From positions 61,498 to 125,497 of the forward strand of contig NZ_JAUEPL010000011.1 of assembly GCF_030406405.1 (NCBI RefSeq): DNA of 64,000 bases, given 5' to 3'. Under the pieces are notes generated by a model, which worked only from the letters and a program-made list of their open reading frames with translations, was not told the origin of the DNA and did not search any database. A program made the translations under genes and the position numbers. This document shows positions 25,971-34,437 of the stretch, piece after piece; the first letter of the stretch is position 1, and each line of letters opens with the position of its first letter. The stretch is from Streptomyces ficellus. Lineage in GTDB: Bacteria > Actinomycetota > Actinomycetes > Streptomycetales > Streptomycetaceae.

Positions 25971-26774
25971 TCAGCCGATCTGGAGGGAGCGTTTGGAGAG
26001 GCCTACCCAGAAGCCGTCGATGACCGTGTGCTGAGCGGTCAGTTCGTCGTGGCCCGCGCCGAGGGTGACGAAGAGCGGGGCGAAGTGTTCCGTGCGGGGG
26101 TGGGCGAGGTGGGCGGCGGGGGCCTTGTGCTGGAAGTCCAGGAGGGCGTCCAGGTCTTGGGCTTCGAGGGCGCGGCGGCCCCAGTCGTCGAATTCGGCCA
26201 TCACCGAGGAGACGTTGTTGCCCAGGTCCATGGCGCGCAGGTTGTGGGTGAAGAAGCCGCTGCCGATGATCAGGACGCCCTCGTCGCGGAGAGGGGCGAG
26301 ATGGCGGCCGATGTCCATCAGCTTCTGCGGGTCCAGGGTGGGCATGGAGATCTGGAGGACGGGGATGCCGGCGTCCGGGTACATCTCCTTCAGCGGGACG
26401 TAGGCGCCGTGGTCCAGGCCGCGGTCGGGGACGTCCTGGACCGGCATGCCGGGGGTGCGCAGCAACGCGCGTACGTTCTCGGCGAGTTGCGGCGCGCCGG
26501 GGGACTCGTACGTCACCTGGTAGTAGCGCTCCGGGAAGCCCCAGAAGTCGTAGTGGAGCGGCACGGTCTCGGTGGCGCCGATCGCCAGGGGGGCCTCCTC
26601 CCAGTGGGCGGAGACGATCAGGATCGCCGTGGGGCGGGGCAGGGCGGCGGACCAGGCGGCGAGCTCGCCGGGCCAGACGGGGTCGTCGGCCAGCGGCGGT
26701 GCGCCGTGCGACAGGTAGAGCGCGGGCATCCGGCCGGTCGGGGTCGGCGGCGGGGGCGGGGGCGTGTGGGTCAT
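25971..26774 (-). CDS. Class III extradiol ring-cleavage dioxygenase (DODA/LigB type)
   Basis: 267 aa. Pattern of the 4,5-DOPA dioxygenase family: N-terminal LYLSHGAPPL with metal His, ILIVSAHWEE with a second His, DHGAYVPLKEMYP, GSGFFTHNLRAM and FAPLFVTLGAG. Probably a zinc- or iron-dependent enzyme opening catechol-type rings; true substrate unknown. A Pro-rich N-terminus (MTHTPPPPPPTP) suggests that MPALYLSHG, 14 codons in, might be the real start. Divergent from a MarR gene that likely controls it. The first chromosomal gene right of the AICE. Confidence 0.9.
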   Translation of the reverse strand: MTHTPPPPPPTPTGRMPALYLSHGAPPLADDPVWPGELAAWSAALPRPTAILIVSAHWEEAPLAIGATETVPLHYDFWGFPERYYQVTYESPGAPQLAENVRALLRTPGMPVQDVPDRGLDHGAYVPLKEMYPDAGIPVLQISMPTLDPQKLMDIGRHLAPLRDEGVLIIGSGFFTHNLRAMDLGNNVSSVMAEFDDWGRRALEAQDLDALLDFQHKAPAAHLAHPRTEHFAPLFVTLGAGHDELTAQHTVIDGFWVGLSKRSLQIG

Positions 26775-26825
26775 GTCGGGGTGCCCTCCGGGGCGGCGGG
26801 TGGCGGCGGGGACATATGTTGAACG

Positions 26826-26843
26826 TTGGACTAGTTAGTTCCA
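26826..26843. promoter_or_regulatory. Candidate MarR operator
   Basis: Imperfect palindrome TTGGACTAGTTAGTTCCA in the 116-base gap between the divergent dioxygenase and MarR genes, inside a locally AT-rich stretch. MarR proteins usually bind such sites to repress both directions. Confidence 0.5.
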
Positions 26844-26890
26844 CGGTAGCTCCTGGTTTGAATTTGAACAAGGCCGGTACCGTGGGAGCC

Positions 26891-27352
26891 ATGGGTCGAC
26901 CGGCATGGCTGAACGAGGAAGAGACGCGGGCCTGGCACGCCTTCATGGCTGCCGGAGCGCTCCTGAACCGGCGCCTGGACCAGCAGCTGAAGGAGGGCGC
27001 GGGGATCTCGCACCTCCAGTACGAGATCCTCGTCCGGCTCAGCGCCGCCCCCGACCGCGAGCTGCGCATGACCGAGCTCGCCGACGCGCTGTACAACTCC
27101 AAGAGCGGTCTGACCTATCAGATCACCCAGCTGGAGAAGGCGGGACTCGTACACCGCCGCTCCTGCGCCAATGACGTGCGCGCGGTGTACGCCTGCCTCA
27201 CCGACGCCGGACAGCGCGTGCTGGAGCAGGCCGCGCCCGGGCACGTCGCCCTCGTCCGCGAGCTGCTCATCGACGTCCTCACCCCCGACCAGCTCACCGC
27301 GGTCGCCGACGGGCTGGGGGCGGCGAGCCGTCGCATGCTCGGTCAGCCCTGA
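26891..27352 (+). CDS. MarR-family transcriptional regulator
   Basis: 153 aa from ATG 26891 (GGGAG just before). Winged helix visible: ISHLQYEILVRLSAAPDRELRMTELADALYNSKSGLTYQITQLEKAGLV, then the wing RRSCANDVRAVYACLTDAGQ. Divergent from the dioxygenase gene, which it probably regulates in response to a phenolic or oxidant. Ends 13 bases from the convergent ku gene. Confidence 0.92.
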   Translation: MGRPAWLNEEETRAWHAFMAAGALLNRRLDQQLKEGAGISHLQYEILVRLSAAPDRELRMTELADALYNSKSGLTYQITQLEKAGLVHRRSCANDVRAVYACLTDAGQRVLEQAAPGHVALVRELLIDVLTPDQLTAVADGLGAASRRMLGQP

Positions 27353-27364
27353 CCGACAGAAGGG

Positions 27365-28384
27365 TCAGGAGGCGCGTTTGCGGGGGGTGGCCTTCTTGGC
27401 GGGGGACTTCTTCGCCGTTGTCTTCTTCTCCGCCGCCTTGCCGCCCGCCGCCTTCTTCGCGGTCGACTTGCGGGCCGGGGCCTCGGCGGTCTTCTTGGCG
27501 GCCGCAGACTTCGCGGTGGACTTCTTCGCGCCGCCCTGCTTCGGCGCGGCCGGGGCCGCCTTCTTGCGGGCCGGCAGTTCGTGGACCGACGCCTCCGCCT
27601 CGCCCTCGCCGCGGGCCTCCCGGGCCGCGCGCACGCTGCTCTCCAGCGCGGCCATCAGGTCGATGACCTGACCGGCCGGCCGCTCCTCCTTCGCCGACGG
27701 CACCTCGGCACCCTCCGCCTTGGCGGCGATCATCCGCTCGACCGCCTCGCGGTAGTCGTCGTGGAGGGTGCTGATGTCGACCTCCCCGAGGGTGTCCATC
27801 AGGGCGTCCGCCAGGTCGAGTTCGGCATCCCGTACCGTCACCGGCGTATCCGGCGCGACCCCCTCCGGGCGGCGGATCTCGTCCGGCCACAGCAGCCCGT
27901 GCATCGCGATCACGTCCTCGACCACCCGCAGCATCCCCAGCCGCTCCCGCCCGCGCAGCGCGAACTTGGCGATGGCCACCCGTTCGCTGCGCTTGAGCGC
28001 CTCCCGCAGCAGGGTGTACGGCTTCGCGGCCGGCACACCGTTCGCCGCCAGGTAGTACGCCGCGTCCATCTGGAGCGGGTCGATCTGCGACGCCGGTACG
28101 AAGGAGACGATCTCGATCGTCTTGGCGGTGGGCAGCGGCAGCTGGGCGAGGTCCTCGTCGGTGATCGGGATCATGGCGCCGTCGGCCTCTTCGTACGCCT
28201 TGCCGATCTCCTCGGACGGCACCTCCTCGCCGTCCAGCTCGCAGACCTTGCGGTAGCGGATGCGGCCGCCGTCCCGGGTGTGGATCTGGCGGAAGGAGAT
28301 GGACCTGTTCTCGGTGGCGTTCACCAGCTTGATAGGGATGCTGACCAGACCGAACGAGATTGCGCCATTCCATATGGATCGCAC
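27365..28384 (-). CDS. ku: Ku protein for non-homologous end joining
   Basis: Homodimeric ring that binds DNA double-strand ends and recruits LigD. 339 aa from GTG 28384 (RBS AAAGGGA), giving the family start RSIWNGAISFGLVSIPIKL. Core domain to about residue 255; the remaining tail is Lys/Ala/Thr-rich (repeated KKSTAK and KKTA), an extended basic tail typical of Streptomyces Ku that binds DNA. An upstream ATG at 28411 would add nine residues. Divergent from the LigD polymerase gene with only 41 bases between starts. Confidence 0.95.
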   Translation of the reverse strand: MRSIWNGAISFGLVSIPIKLVNATENRSISFRQIHTRDGGRIRYRKVCELDGEEVPSEEIGKAYEEADGAMIPITDEDLAQLPLPTAKTIEIVSFVPASQIDPLQMDAAYYLAANGVPAAKPYTLLREALKRSERVAIAKFALRGRERLGMLRVVEDVIAMHGLLWPDEIRRPEGVAPDTPVTVRDAELDLADALMDTLGEVDISTLHDDYREAVERMIAAKAEGAEVPSAKEERPAGQVIDLMAALESSVRAAREARGEGEAEASVHELPARKKAAPAAPKQGGAKKSTAKSAAAKKTAEAPARKSTAKKAAGGKAAEKKTTAKKSPAKKATPRKRAS

Positions 28385-28425
28385 CGGTTCATCCCTTTCG
28401 TACCGATTCATGGGATTCTCATCGT

Positions 28426-29310
28426 ATGACGCCGATCACGGAGGTGGAGGGGCGGCGCCTGGCGCTCAGCAACCTGGAGAAGGTCATCCATCCCGCCACC
28501 GGGACCACCAAGGGCGAGATCCTGCACTACTACGCCACCGTCGCCGACTGCCTCCTGCCCCACCTCAGGGGCCGCCCCCTGTCGTTCCTGCGCTACCCGG
28601 ACGGCCCGGACGGCCAGCTCTTCTTCACCAAGAACCCGCCTCCCGGAACCCCCTCCTGGGTGAAAACCGTCCCCGTCCCCCGGTCGGACGACACCAACGC
28701 CCGCCAGGTGGTCGTCCAGGACCTCCCGTCCCTGATGTGGGCGGCGAACCTGGTCGTGGAGTTCCACACCCCGCAGTGGCTGGCCGACGACCCGGCCGTC
28801 GCCGACCGCCTGGTCTTCGACCTCGACCCGGGCCCGCCCGCCACCGTCGTGGAGTGCTGCCACGTCGCGGTCTGGCTGCGGGAGCGGCTCGCGGAGGACG
28901 GGCTCGACGCGTACGCCAAGACGTCCGGTGCCAAGGGCCTGCACCTCTACGTCCCGCTGGAGCCGGCGCCCTCTGAGCAGGTCCAGGCGTACGCCAAGCA
29001 GCTCGCCGTCGAGGCGGAGGCGGACCTGTCGGCGCTGGTCGTGCACCGGATGACCAAGGCGCTGCGCCCCGGCAAGGTGTTCGTGGACCACAGCCAGAAC
29101 AACGCCGCCAAGACGACGGCCGCCCCCTACACGCTGCGCGCCCGCCGCGAGCCGGCCGTCTCGGCGCCCGTGACCTGGGAGGAGGTGGAGTCCTGCGGGA
29201 GCCCCGCGCAGCTGGCCTTCCTCATGGCGGACATGGCCCCGCGCCTCCAGGATCACGGGGACCTCCTCGCGCCCCTGCTGGACCCGGATCAGGCGGGGCG
29301 GCTGCCATGA
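28426..29310 (+). CDS. LigD-type primase-polymerase domain protein
   Basis: 294 aa, a stand-alone polymerase domain of bacterial LigD that fills ends during joining. Motifs: LSNLEKVIHPATGTTKGE, FFTKNPPPGTPSW, catalytic Asp pair in VFDLDPGPP (about residue 131), SGAKGLHLYVPL, and DHSQNNAAKTTAAPYTLRAR. Divergent from ku and overlapping the ligase gene by four bases (ATGA). In mycobacteria these domains are fused in one LigD; here they are separate. Confidence 0.94.
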   Translation: MTPITEVEGRRLALSNLEKVIHPATGTTKGEILHYYATVADCLLPHLRGRPLSFLRYPDGPDGQLFFTKNPPPGTPSWVKTVPVPRSDDTNARQVVVQDLPSLMWAANLVVEFHTPQWLADDPAVADRLVFDLDPGPPATVVECCHVAVWLRERLAEDGLDAYAKTSGAKGLHLYVPLEPAPSEQVQAYAKQLAVEAEADLSALVVHRMTKALRPGKVFVDHSQNNAAKTTAAPYTLRARREPAVSAPVTWEEVESCGSPAQLAFLMADMAPRLQDHGDLLAPLLDPDQAGRLP

Positions 29311-30227
29311 GGCTGAGACCGCCGCTGAAGGTGGCGCTCGCCGAGACGGTGGACGCGCTGCCGCGTGAGCCGGGCCTGGCGTACGAACCCAAGTTCGACG
29401 GCCACCGGATGGTGGTCTTCCGTGAGGGGCGGGGGGACCGGGAGGACCGGGAGGGCGGGGGTGTGGTGCTCCAGGCCCGTTCCGGGCGGATCGTGACGGC
29501 CGCGTTCCCCGATCTGGCCGCCGCCGCACGGGAGTTGCCGGACGGGACGGTGCTGGACGGCGAGGTCGTCGTCTGGCGGGACGGCCGGATCGACTTCGCC
29601 GCCGTACAGGGCCGGGCCTTCGCCACGCCCGGACGGGCGCCCGCGCTCGCGCGGCGGCTGCCCGCCTCGTACGCCGCCTTCGACGTCCTCGCGGCGGACG
29701 GCGCCGACCTGCGGCCCCTGCGGTACACGGCGCGGCGCGAGCGGCTGGTGGAGCTGCTCGCGGGGCTCGGCCCGCCGATCCAGGCCGTGCCCATGACGAC
29801 CGACCCCGAGGTGGCCGCGGCCTGGTACGAGACGCTGCCCGCGATCGGCGTCGAGGGCCTGGTCGTCAAGCGGCTGGACCAGCCGTACAAGGCGGGCAGG
29901 CGCGCGTGGCGCAAGCTGCGGCACACCGACACGTGGGACGCGGTGGTCGTCGGGTTCACCGGCGCCCAGGAGCGCCCGGCCTCGCTGGTCCTGGTGCTGC
30001 CGGACGACGACACCCCGGTCGTCTCCAGCCCGCTGCCGGCCGCGCTGCGCGCCCGCGCGGGCGCCGCGCTCCGGGACCTGGCGCCCGGGGAGCCGGGTAC
30101 GGCGATGGCGGTGGGCATCGGGGAGGTGCCCTACCGCTCCGTGCCGCCGCGGCTGATGGCGGAGGTCGAGACGGGCACGACGCGCCACACGGTGACGACC
30201 GTTCTGCGCCTGAAAGACACGAGCTGA
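29307..30227 (+). CDS. ATP-dependent DNA ligase, LigD ligase domain
   Basis: 306 aa. Ligase motif I with the adenylated Lys in YEPKFDGHRM (about residue 28), motif III-like LPASYAAFDVLAADG, motif IV EGLVVKRLDQPY (about 182), motif V WRKLRHTDTWDAVVVG, then an OB fold to the C-terminus. A short charged insertion (GRGDREDREGGG) lies at about 37-48. Translationally coupled to the polymerase gene; with Ku this gives a complete end-joining set. No nuclease (PE) domain is present here. Confidence 0.93.
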   Translation: MRLRPPLKVALAETVDALPREPGLAYEPKFDGHRMVVFREGRGDREDREGGGVVLQARSGRIVTAAFPDLAAAARELPDGTVLDGEVVVWRDGRIDFAAVQGRAFATPGRAPALARRLPASYAAFDVLAADGADLRPLRYTARRERLVELLAGLGPPIQAVPMTTDPEVAAAWYETLPAIGVEGLVVKRLDQPYKAGRRAWRKLRHTDTWDAVVVGFTGAQERPASLVLVLPDDDTPVVSSPLPAALRARAGAALRDLAPGEPGTAMAVGIGEVPYRSVPPRLMAEVETGTTRHTVTTVLRLKDTS

Positions 30228-30230
30228 CGC

Positions 30231-30272
30231 GGCGAACCGCCGGGCCCGGTCGTGGGCGAACCGCCGGGCCCG
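30231..30272. repeat. Direct repeat after ligase gene
   Basis: GGCGAACCGCCGGGCCCG occurs at 30231-30248 and 30255-30272 (24-base period) in the 195-base gap between the converging ligase and NERD genes. It may help end transcription by folding; no other function seen. Confidence 0.6.
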
Positions 30273-30422
30273 CCCTGGCCGGGCACCATGGGGTAACCCC
30301 GCGCGCCGTGCTCCATCCTGGGTCCTGTCCCATCGATCAGGTCGGATCGGGGAGCGGCCCGCCGCGGCAGCGGCTGGTGTCACCGCGGGCACGCGAGCCC
30401 GGGAAGATCGGCCGGACAGGGC

Positions 30423-31220
30423 CTAGACCCTGAGCCAGGTGCGGCGGTCGCGGGCCGTCGCGTACAGCGTCTCGACGTCCGCCGGTTTCAGTACACCACC
30501 GAGCCGCGCCAGGGTCGGGATCTCGCCGTCCCGCAGCACCCGTACGTCCGCGGGGCCGGACGGCACGTCCAGGCGGCCCGGTTCCGCGACGGCGAGGACC
30601 GGGCGCACGGCTGTGGCCAGCGCGTGTGCGGCCCGTTCGGCGTCGCGGCGCGCCCAGCGCAGGTGCGCGAGCGGCTCCGCGCGGCCGGTGGCGACCGACT
30701 CGCCGGCGATGCGGACCCGGCGGCCACCGGCCGCGAGGGTGCGTACCGCGAGCACGCCGGCGGGGCCGATCGCCAGGTGGTCGATGCGGGCGGCGCCCGG
30801 CAGGGGTACGCAGTGCAGGACCCGCCAGCCCGCGCCGTCGAGCCGGTCCAGGGCGGCGCCGACGCGCTGCTGGGCGGCCAGCTCGGCGAGGCGCGGATCG
30901 GTGCGGAAGCGGCGCGCGGGGGTGGCGTCGAGTGCGGCGTGCAGGGCCTCGCCGGGGCGGTTGGGGGCGAGGTCGTCGTCGGGGTGGAGACTGAGGCGGG
31001 CCAGGTCGGAGGGGGTGGGCACGGGTGGCGGGCCGACGGTGACCGCGCCGGTGACGTAGGGCGCGAGGGCCGCGACGACCTCGGCCTCGTACGCCTCGGA
31101 CAGCACGCTGACGTGGCCGCTGTCCCGGTCGTACCAGGCGATGTCCCGGCCGTCCGGGAGACTGACCCAGAGCCGGTCGCGGCCGTGTCGGCGGACCGGT
31201 GTGACACGCAGTGCGGACAT
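30423..31220 (-). CDS. NERD-like (nuclease-related domain) protein
   Basis: 265 aa. Residues about 105-200 carry the NERD pattern: QQRVGAALDRL, WRVLHCVPLPGAARIDHLAIGPAGVLAVRT, where D and the following acidic/polar residues match the degenerate restriction-endonuclease fold. The N-terminal third (RDRLWVSLPDGRDIAWYDRDSG) is of unknown fold. No signal peptide. It converges on the ligase gene. Function unknown; nuclease activity uncertain because the usual EVK-type lysine is RT here. Confidence 0.75.
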   Translation of the reverse strand: MSALRVTPVRRHGRDRLWVSLPDGRDIAWYDRDSGHVSVLSEAYEAEVVAALAPYVTGAVTVGPPPVPTPSDLARLSLHPDDDLAPNRPGEALHAALDATPARRFRTDPRLAELAAQQRVGAALDRLDGAGWRVLHCVPLPGAARIDHLAIGPAGVLAVRTLAAGGRRVRIAGESVATGRAEPLAHLRWARRDAERAAHALATAVRPVLAVAEPGRLDVPSGPADVRVLRDGEIPTLARLGGVLKPADVETLYATARDRRTWLRV

Positions 31221-31365
31221 GCCCCATCACCCCCACGCCCATGGGAACAGCCGTGCCCGGCGACGGCAAGGGAGGGCGGCCGGGCGTGTCCGATTGGCGG
31301 GTCATGGCGGTCGGTGGTGTGGTGCACTATTGCCCCCAAGTGCAGTGTTCGCGGGGAGGGACGGC

Positions 31366-33573
31366 ATGTTCACGGGGATCGACGAGGTCGACTGGGCCTC
31401 GCTGGGTCATGCCTACGGTCCGGCAGACGACGTGCCCGCGCTGCTGCGCGGGCTGGCCTCATCCGATCCAGCGGAGCGGGAGATCGCGCTGGACGGCATG
31501 TACGGCTCGGTGCACCACCAGGGCGATGTGTACGACTCGACGCTGGCCTGCATTCCCTTCCTGCTGGAGCTGGTGGCGACCCCGGAGGTCCAGGACCGCG
31601 GCTGCATCATCGAGCTGCTGACCAGCATCGGCGGTATCGACCTGGGCGGCGACGACGAGCTGGACGAACTGGACCCGGACGACGAGGAGTTCGAGGACGC
31701 GGCGAACTACGCGATGGCGTCGGCCGCCGTCGCCGCCGGCGCCGATGTGTTCCTGGAGCTGGTCGGTGACGGCGACCGGGAGGTGCGGCTCGCGGCTCCC
31801 GGTGCCCTCGCCTCGCTGCACGGGGACCCGGCGCGGGTGCTGGCGCTGCTGCGGGAGCGGCTGACCGTCGAGACGGACACCGAGGTGCGCCTCGCGCTGG
31901 TGGAGGCGGTGGGCCGGATCGCGCTGCGGTACGAGTCGCTGCGCGACGAGATCGTGGACTGGCTCGGCTGGCTCATGGGCGCCGCCCAGGACCCGGCGCT
32001 GCGGCTGGCGGCGCTCACGCAGCTGGCGCGGTGCGCGCCCGCGCGGCTGCCGGGGGATGTCGTGGCGACGGTGACCGGGCTGCTGGCCCAGCTGCGGGAG
32101 GCGCCGGGAAGAGCGCCCGACGTGCACGCGAGGGAGCTGAGGGACCTGATGGACCTCATGGACCTGATGGATCCCGTGGCGCCGCGGCCGCCGTCACCGA
32201 CGCTGCTGGGGCAGTTGCGGGAGCTGCGGGAGGAGCAGCGGGCCGGGCGCGGCACGGCCTGGACGGACGATCTGCTGCGGACGCTGCACAGCGCTCTGGA
32301 CGACCGGGTCGAGGACCGGATCGCGCTGGTCACCGCCCAGCTGCGGAGCCCCGACTGGGGGCAGCGGGCGGACGCGGTGTGGATGTGCGGCGGGCTGGTG
32401 CGGACGTGGCGGGGCGCGTACGACGAGGTGGTGCGGCTGGTCGGGGCGCAGCTGGCGGACCCCGAGCCGCGGCTGCGGGAGGCCGCCGTGGCGTGGCTGG
32501 AGGGCCTGTTCGAGGTGGCCCGCCCCGCCGCGGACGCCCTGGCGGCGACGGTGGCGGCCCACCCGGCCCCGTGGGCCCTGGACGGGGCGGACGGCCGGTG
32601 CGGGGACGGGCGCTCCGGCGGCGGGTCCGGGAGCGGCGGGCTTGGGAGCGGCCGCTCCGGGAGCGGGCGGCCCGGGCCGGGCAACGCGCTGCTTGCGCTC
32701 ACCAGAACCGGTGACGCGCGGGCGGTTCCGGTGCTGGCCCAGGCGCTGGAACAGCCCGAGCTGAATCGCCGGCTCACCTACGCCATCACGCACCTGGGCG
32801 AGGACGGTGCCCCGTTGGTGCCCGCGCTGCGGCACCGGCTGGGCGCCCTGCGGCTGGACGACGACCTCAGCGAGGAGGCGGGCCCGCTGCTGCTGGCGCT
32901 GGCGCACCTGGGCGCGGCGGAGGCGCTGCCGGAGGTGCTGCGGGTGCTGCGGGGGGCGCCCGCGTTCCGCCGGGAGTGGGTGGTGGAGTCGTCGCTGCGG
33001 GCGCTGACCGCGTTCGGGCCGGCGGCGCGCGAGGCGGTGGGCGATCTGCGGGCGCTGCTGGAGGACGGCTCGGTGACGGTGGTGTCGTCGGCGGCGCGTG
33101 CCCTGTGGTCGGTGGCCGGCGACGCCGGTGCGGTGCTGCCGAAGCTGCGCGCGCTGCTGCTGGCGCCGGACGCCGGTCACCGGCGGGAGGCGGCGTGGGC
33201 GGTCGGGGCGATGGGGCCGGCGGGGGCGGCGGCGGTGCCGGAGCTGCGGGCGTGCCTGGTGGCGCCGAGCGTATGGCTGCGGGTGGACGCGGCGGTCGCG
33301 CTGTGCCGGGTGACCGGGGAGGTGCGGGAGGAGGAGGCGCTACCGGTGCTGGTGGCGGCCTGGCGGGAGAACCGGCACACGCGCGTGGAGATCGCCGAGT
33401 GCCTCGCCGAGCTGGGACCCGCGCCGGCGGAGGCGGCCGTGCTGCTGCGGGCCGAGCTGGCGCGCTCGCGCCGGCACAACGTGTCGGAGGGCAGCTCGGG
33501 GGACCATGACGTCCACCACGACGAGAAGCTGCTCGCGCTGTGCCGGCGGGCGCTGGGCCACTCCGGCGCGTGA
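31366..33573 (+). CDS. HEAT-repeat protein
   Basis: 735 aa from ATG 31366 (RBS GGGGAGGG). Composed of helical hairpins of HEAT/PBS-lyase type, for example DREVRLAAPGALASLHGDPA, DPALRLAALTQLARCAPARL, DAGHRREAAWAVGAMGPAGAAAVPELR. A Gly/Ser-rich linker at about residues 410-440 divides two repeat blocks, and a short MDLMDLMD repeat is at about 262. Probably a scaffold for protein binding; no enzymatic motif. No clear functional neighbour. Confidence 0.85.
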   Translation: MFTGIDEVDWASLGHAYGPADDVPALLRGLASSDPAEREIALDGMYGSVHHQGDVYDSTLACIPFLLELVATPEVQDRGCIIELLTSIGGIDLGGDDELDELDPDDEEFEDAANYAMASAAVAAGADVFLELVGDGDREVRLAAPGALASLHGDPARVLALLRERLTVETDTEVRLALVEAVGRIALRYESLRDEIVDWLGWLMGAAQDPALRLAALTQLARCAPARLPGDVVATVTGLLAQLREAPGRAPDVHARELRDLMDLMDLMDPVAPRPPSPTLLGQLRELREEQRAGRGTAWTDDLLRTLHSALDDRVEDRIALVTAQLRSPDWGQRADAVWMCGGLVRTWRGAYDEVVRLVGAQLADPEPRLREAAVAWLEGLFEVARPAADALAATVAAHPAPWALDGADGRCGDGRSGGGSGSGGLGSGRSGSGRPGPGNALLALTRTGDARAVPVLAQALEQPELNRRLTYAITHLGEDGAPLVPALRHRLGALRLDDDLSEEAGPLLLALAHLGAAEALPEVLRVLRGAPAFRREWVVESSLRALTAFGPAAREAVGDLRALLEDGSVTVVSSAARALWSVAGDAGAVLPKLRALLLAPDAGHRREAAWAVGAMGPAGAAAVPELRACLVAPSVWLRVDAAVALCRVTGEVREEEALPVLVAAWRENRHTRVEIAECLAELGPAPAEAAVLLRAELARSRRHNVSEGSSGDHDVHHDEKLLALCRRALGHSGA

Positions 33574-33579
33574 GGCACG

Positions 33580-33655
33580 AGACGTACGCCGTGGCGTAGG
33601 AGACCTACGAGACGAACGAGATCTACGAGACCTACGAGACGTACGCATCGACAAA
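33580..33655. repeat. Short tandem CTACGAGAC-type repeats
   Basis: Between the HEAT gene and the lipoprotein gene, variants of the 9-mer CTACGAGAC recur five to six times (GACCTACGAGAC twice, GATCTACGAGAC once, GAACGAGAT). The lipoprotein promoter must lie within or right after this array, whose last part is unusually AT-rich (ATATGGTTTAACG). Confidence 0.65.
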
Positions 33656-33717
33656 AGGGACTTCCGTACGAATATGGTTTAACGGAAAGACCGACCGTCC
33701 GGGAGTACAGGAGCACC

Positions 33718-34437
33718 GTGAGCCCGTATCGCCCTGCCGCGTGCGCGGCGCTCCTGGTGCCCGGCATGGCGGCGGCCGCGCTGCTGCTGTCGGGCTGTGA
33801 CGACCCGGGCGGGCTCCGGAGCGCGGGCCCCACCCCGACGGCCGCCGGCCCGGTACGGCTGTGGCCCGACCTGCCGCCCGTGACGTCGCCGCCGTACGAC
33901 TACGGCGAGATCGACACCGCGCAGGTGCCCGGCGTGAAGGTGCCCGGCGGTGACGTCCACCGGGTGAACCCGGTCGCCGTCGTGCAGGCCGAGGTCGCCG
34001 CGCACCCCGACCAGTACAGCGGCCCTGACGGGCTCTACGAGGAGACGGCCCGGCGCATCCGGGAGTGCGAGGACAGGCCCCGGGCGTGCCCGGTGATGAC
34101 GCCGCACTACCGGGACCTGACCGGGGACGGCAAGGACGAGCTGATCATCGGGATCAGGATGCCGGACCAGCAGACCGGGCTGCGGGTCTACATGCCCGAG
34201 AAGGGCGGGCTGACGCGGATCATGTCGACCGTCGACCAGGTCGTCGGCGTACAGCTCGCGGGCAGGGACCTGGTGGTACGGGTGGTCTCGGCGGGCATCC
34301 CGGGGTACGAGTACCGCACGGCGTGGTCCTGGGACGACCAGCAGCGCACGATGCTGCCCACCCGGGACGAGATCATCCGCGTCAAGCCGGTGCCGCCGCC
34401 GCCCACGGCGTCGCCCTCCCCCGGGCCGGGCGCGTAA
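33718..34437 (+). CDS. Secreted lipoprotein
   Basis: 239 aa, GTG start with AGGAG upstream. Signal peptide ending in a lipobox LLLSGC (Cys at about residue 28). The mature part contains RDLTGDGKDELIIGIRM, an FG-GAP-like calcium-type loop, and a C-terminal Pro-rich tail. The stop codon overlaps the kinase start (TAATG), so the two are cotranslated. Inference: an extracytoplasmic partner of the kinase. Confidence 0.85.
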   Translation: MSPYRPAACAALLVPGMAAAALLLSGCDDPGGLRSAGPTPTAAGPVRLWPDLPPVTSPPYDYGEIDTAQVPGVKVPGGDVHRVNPVAVVQAEVAAHPDQYSGPDGLYEETARRIRECEDRPRACPVMTPHYRDLTGDGKDELIIGIRMPDQQTGLRVYMPEKGGLTRIMSTVDQVVGVQLAGRDLVVRVVSAGIPGYEYRTAWSWDDQQRTMLPTRDEIIRVKPVPPPPTASPSPGPGA

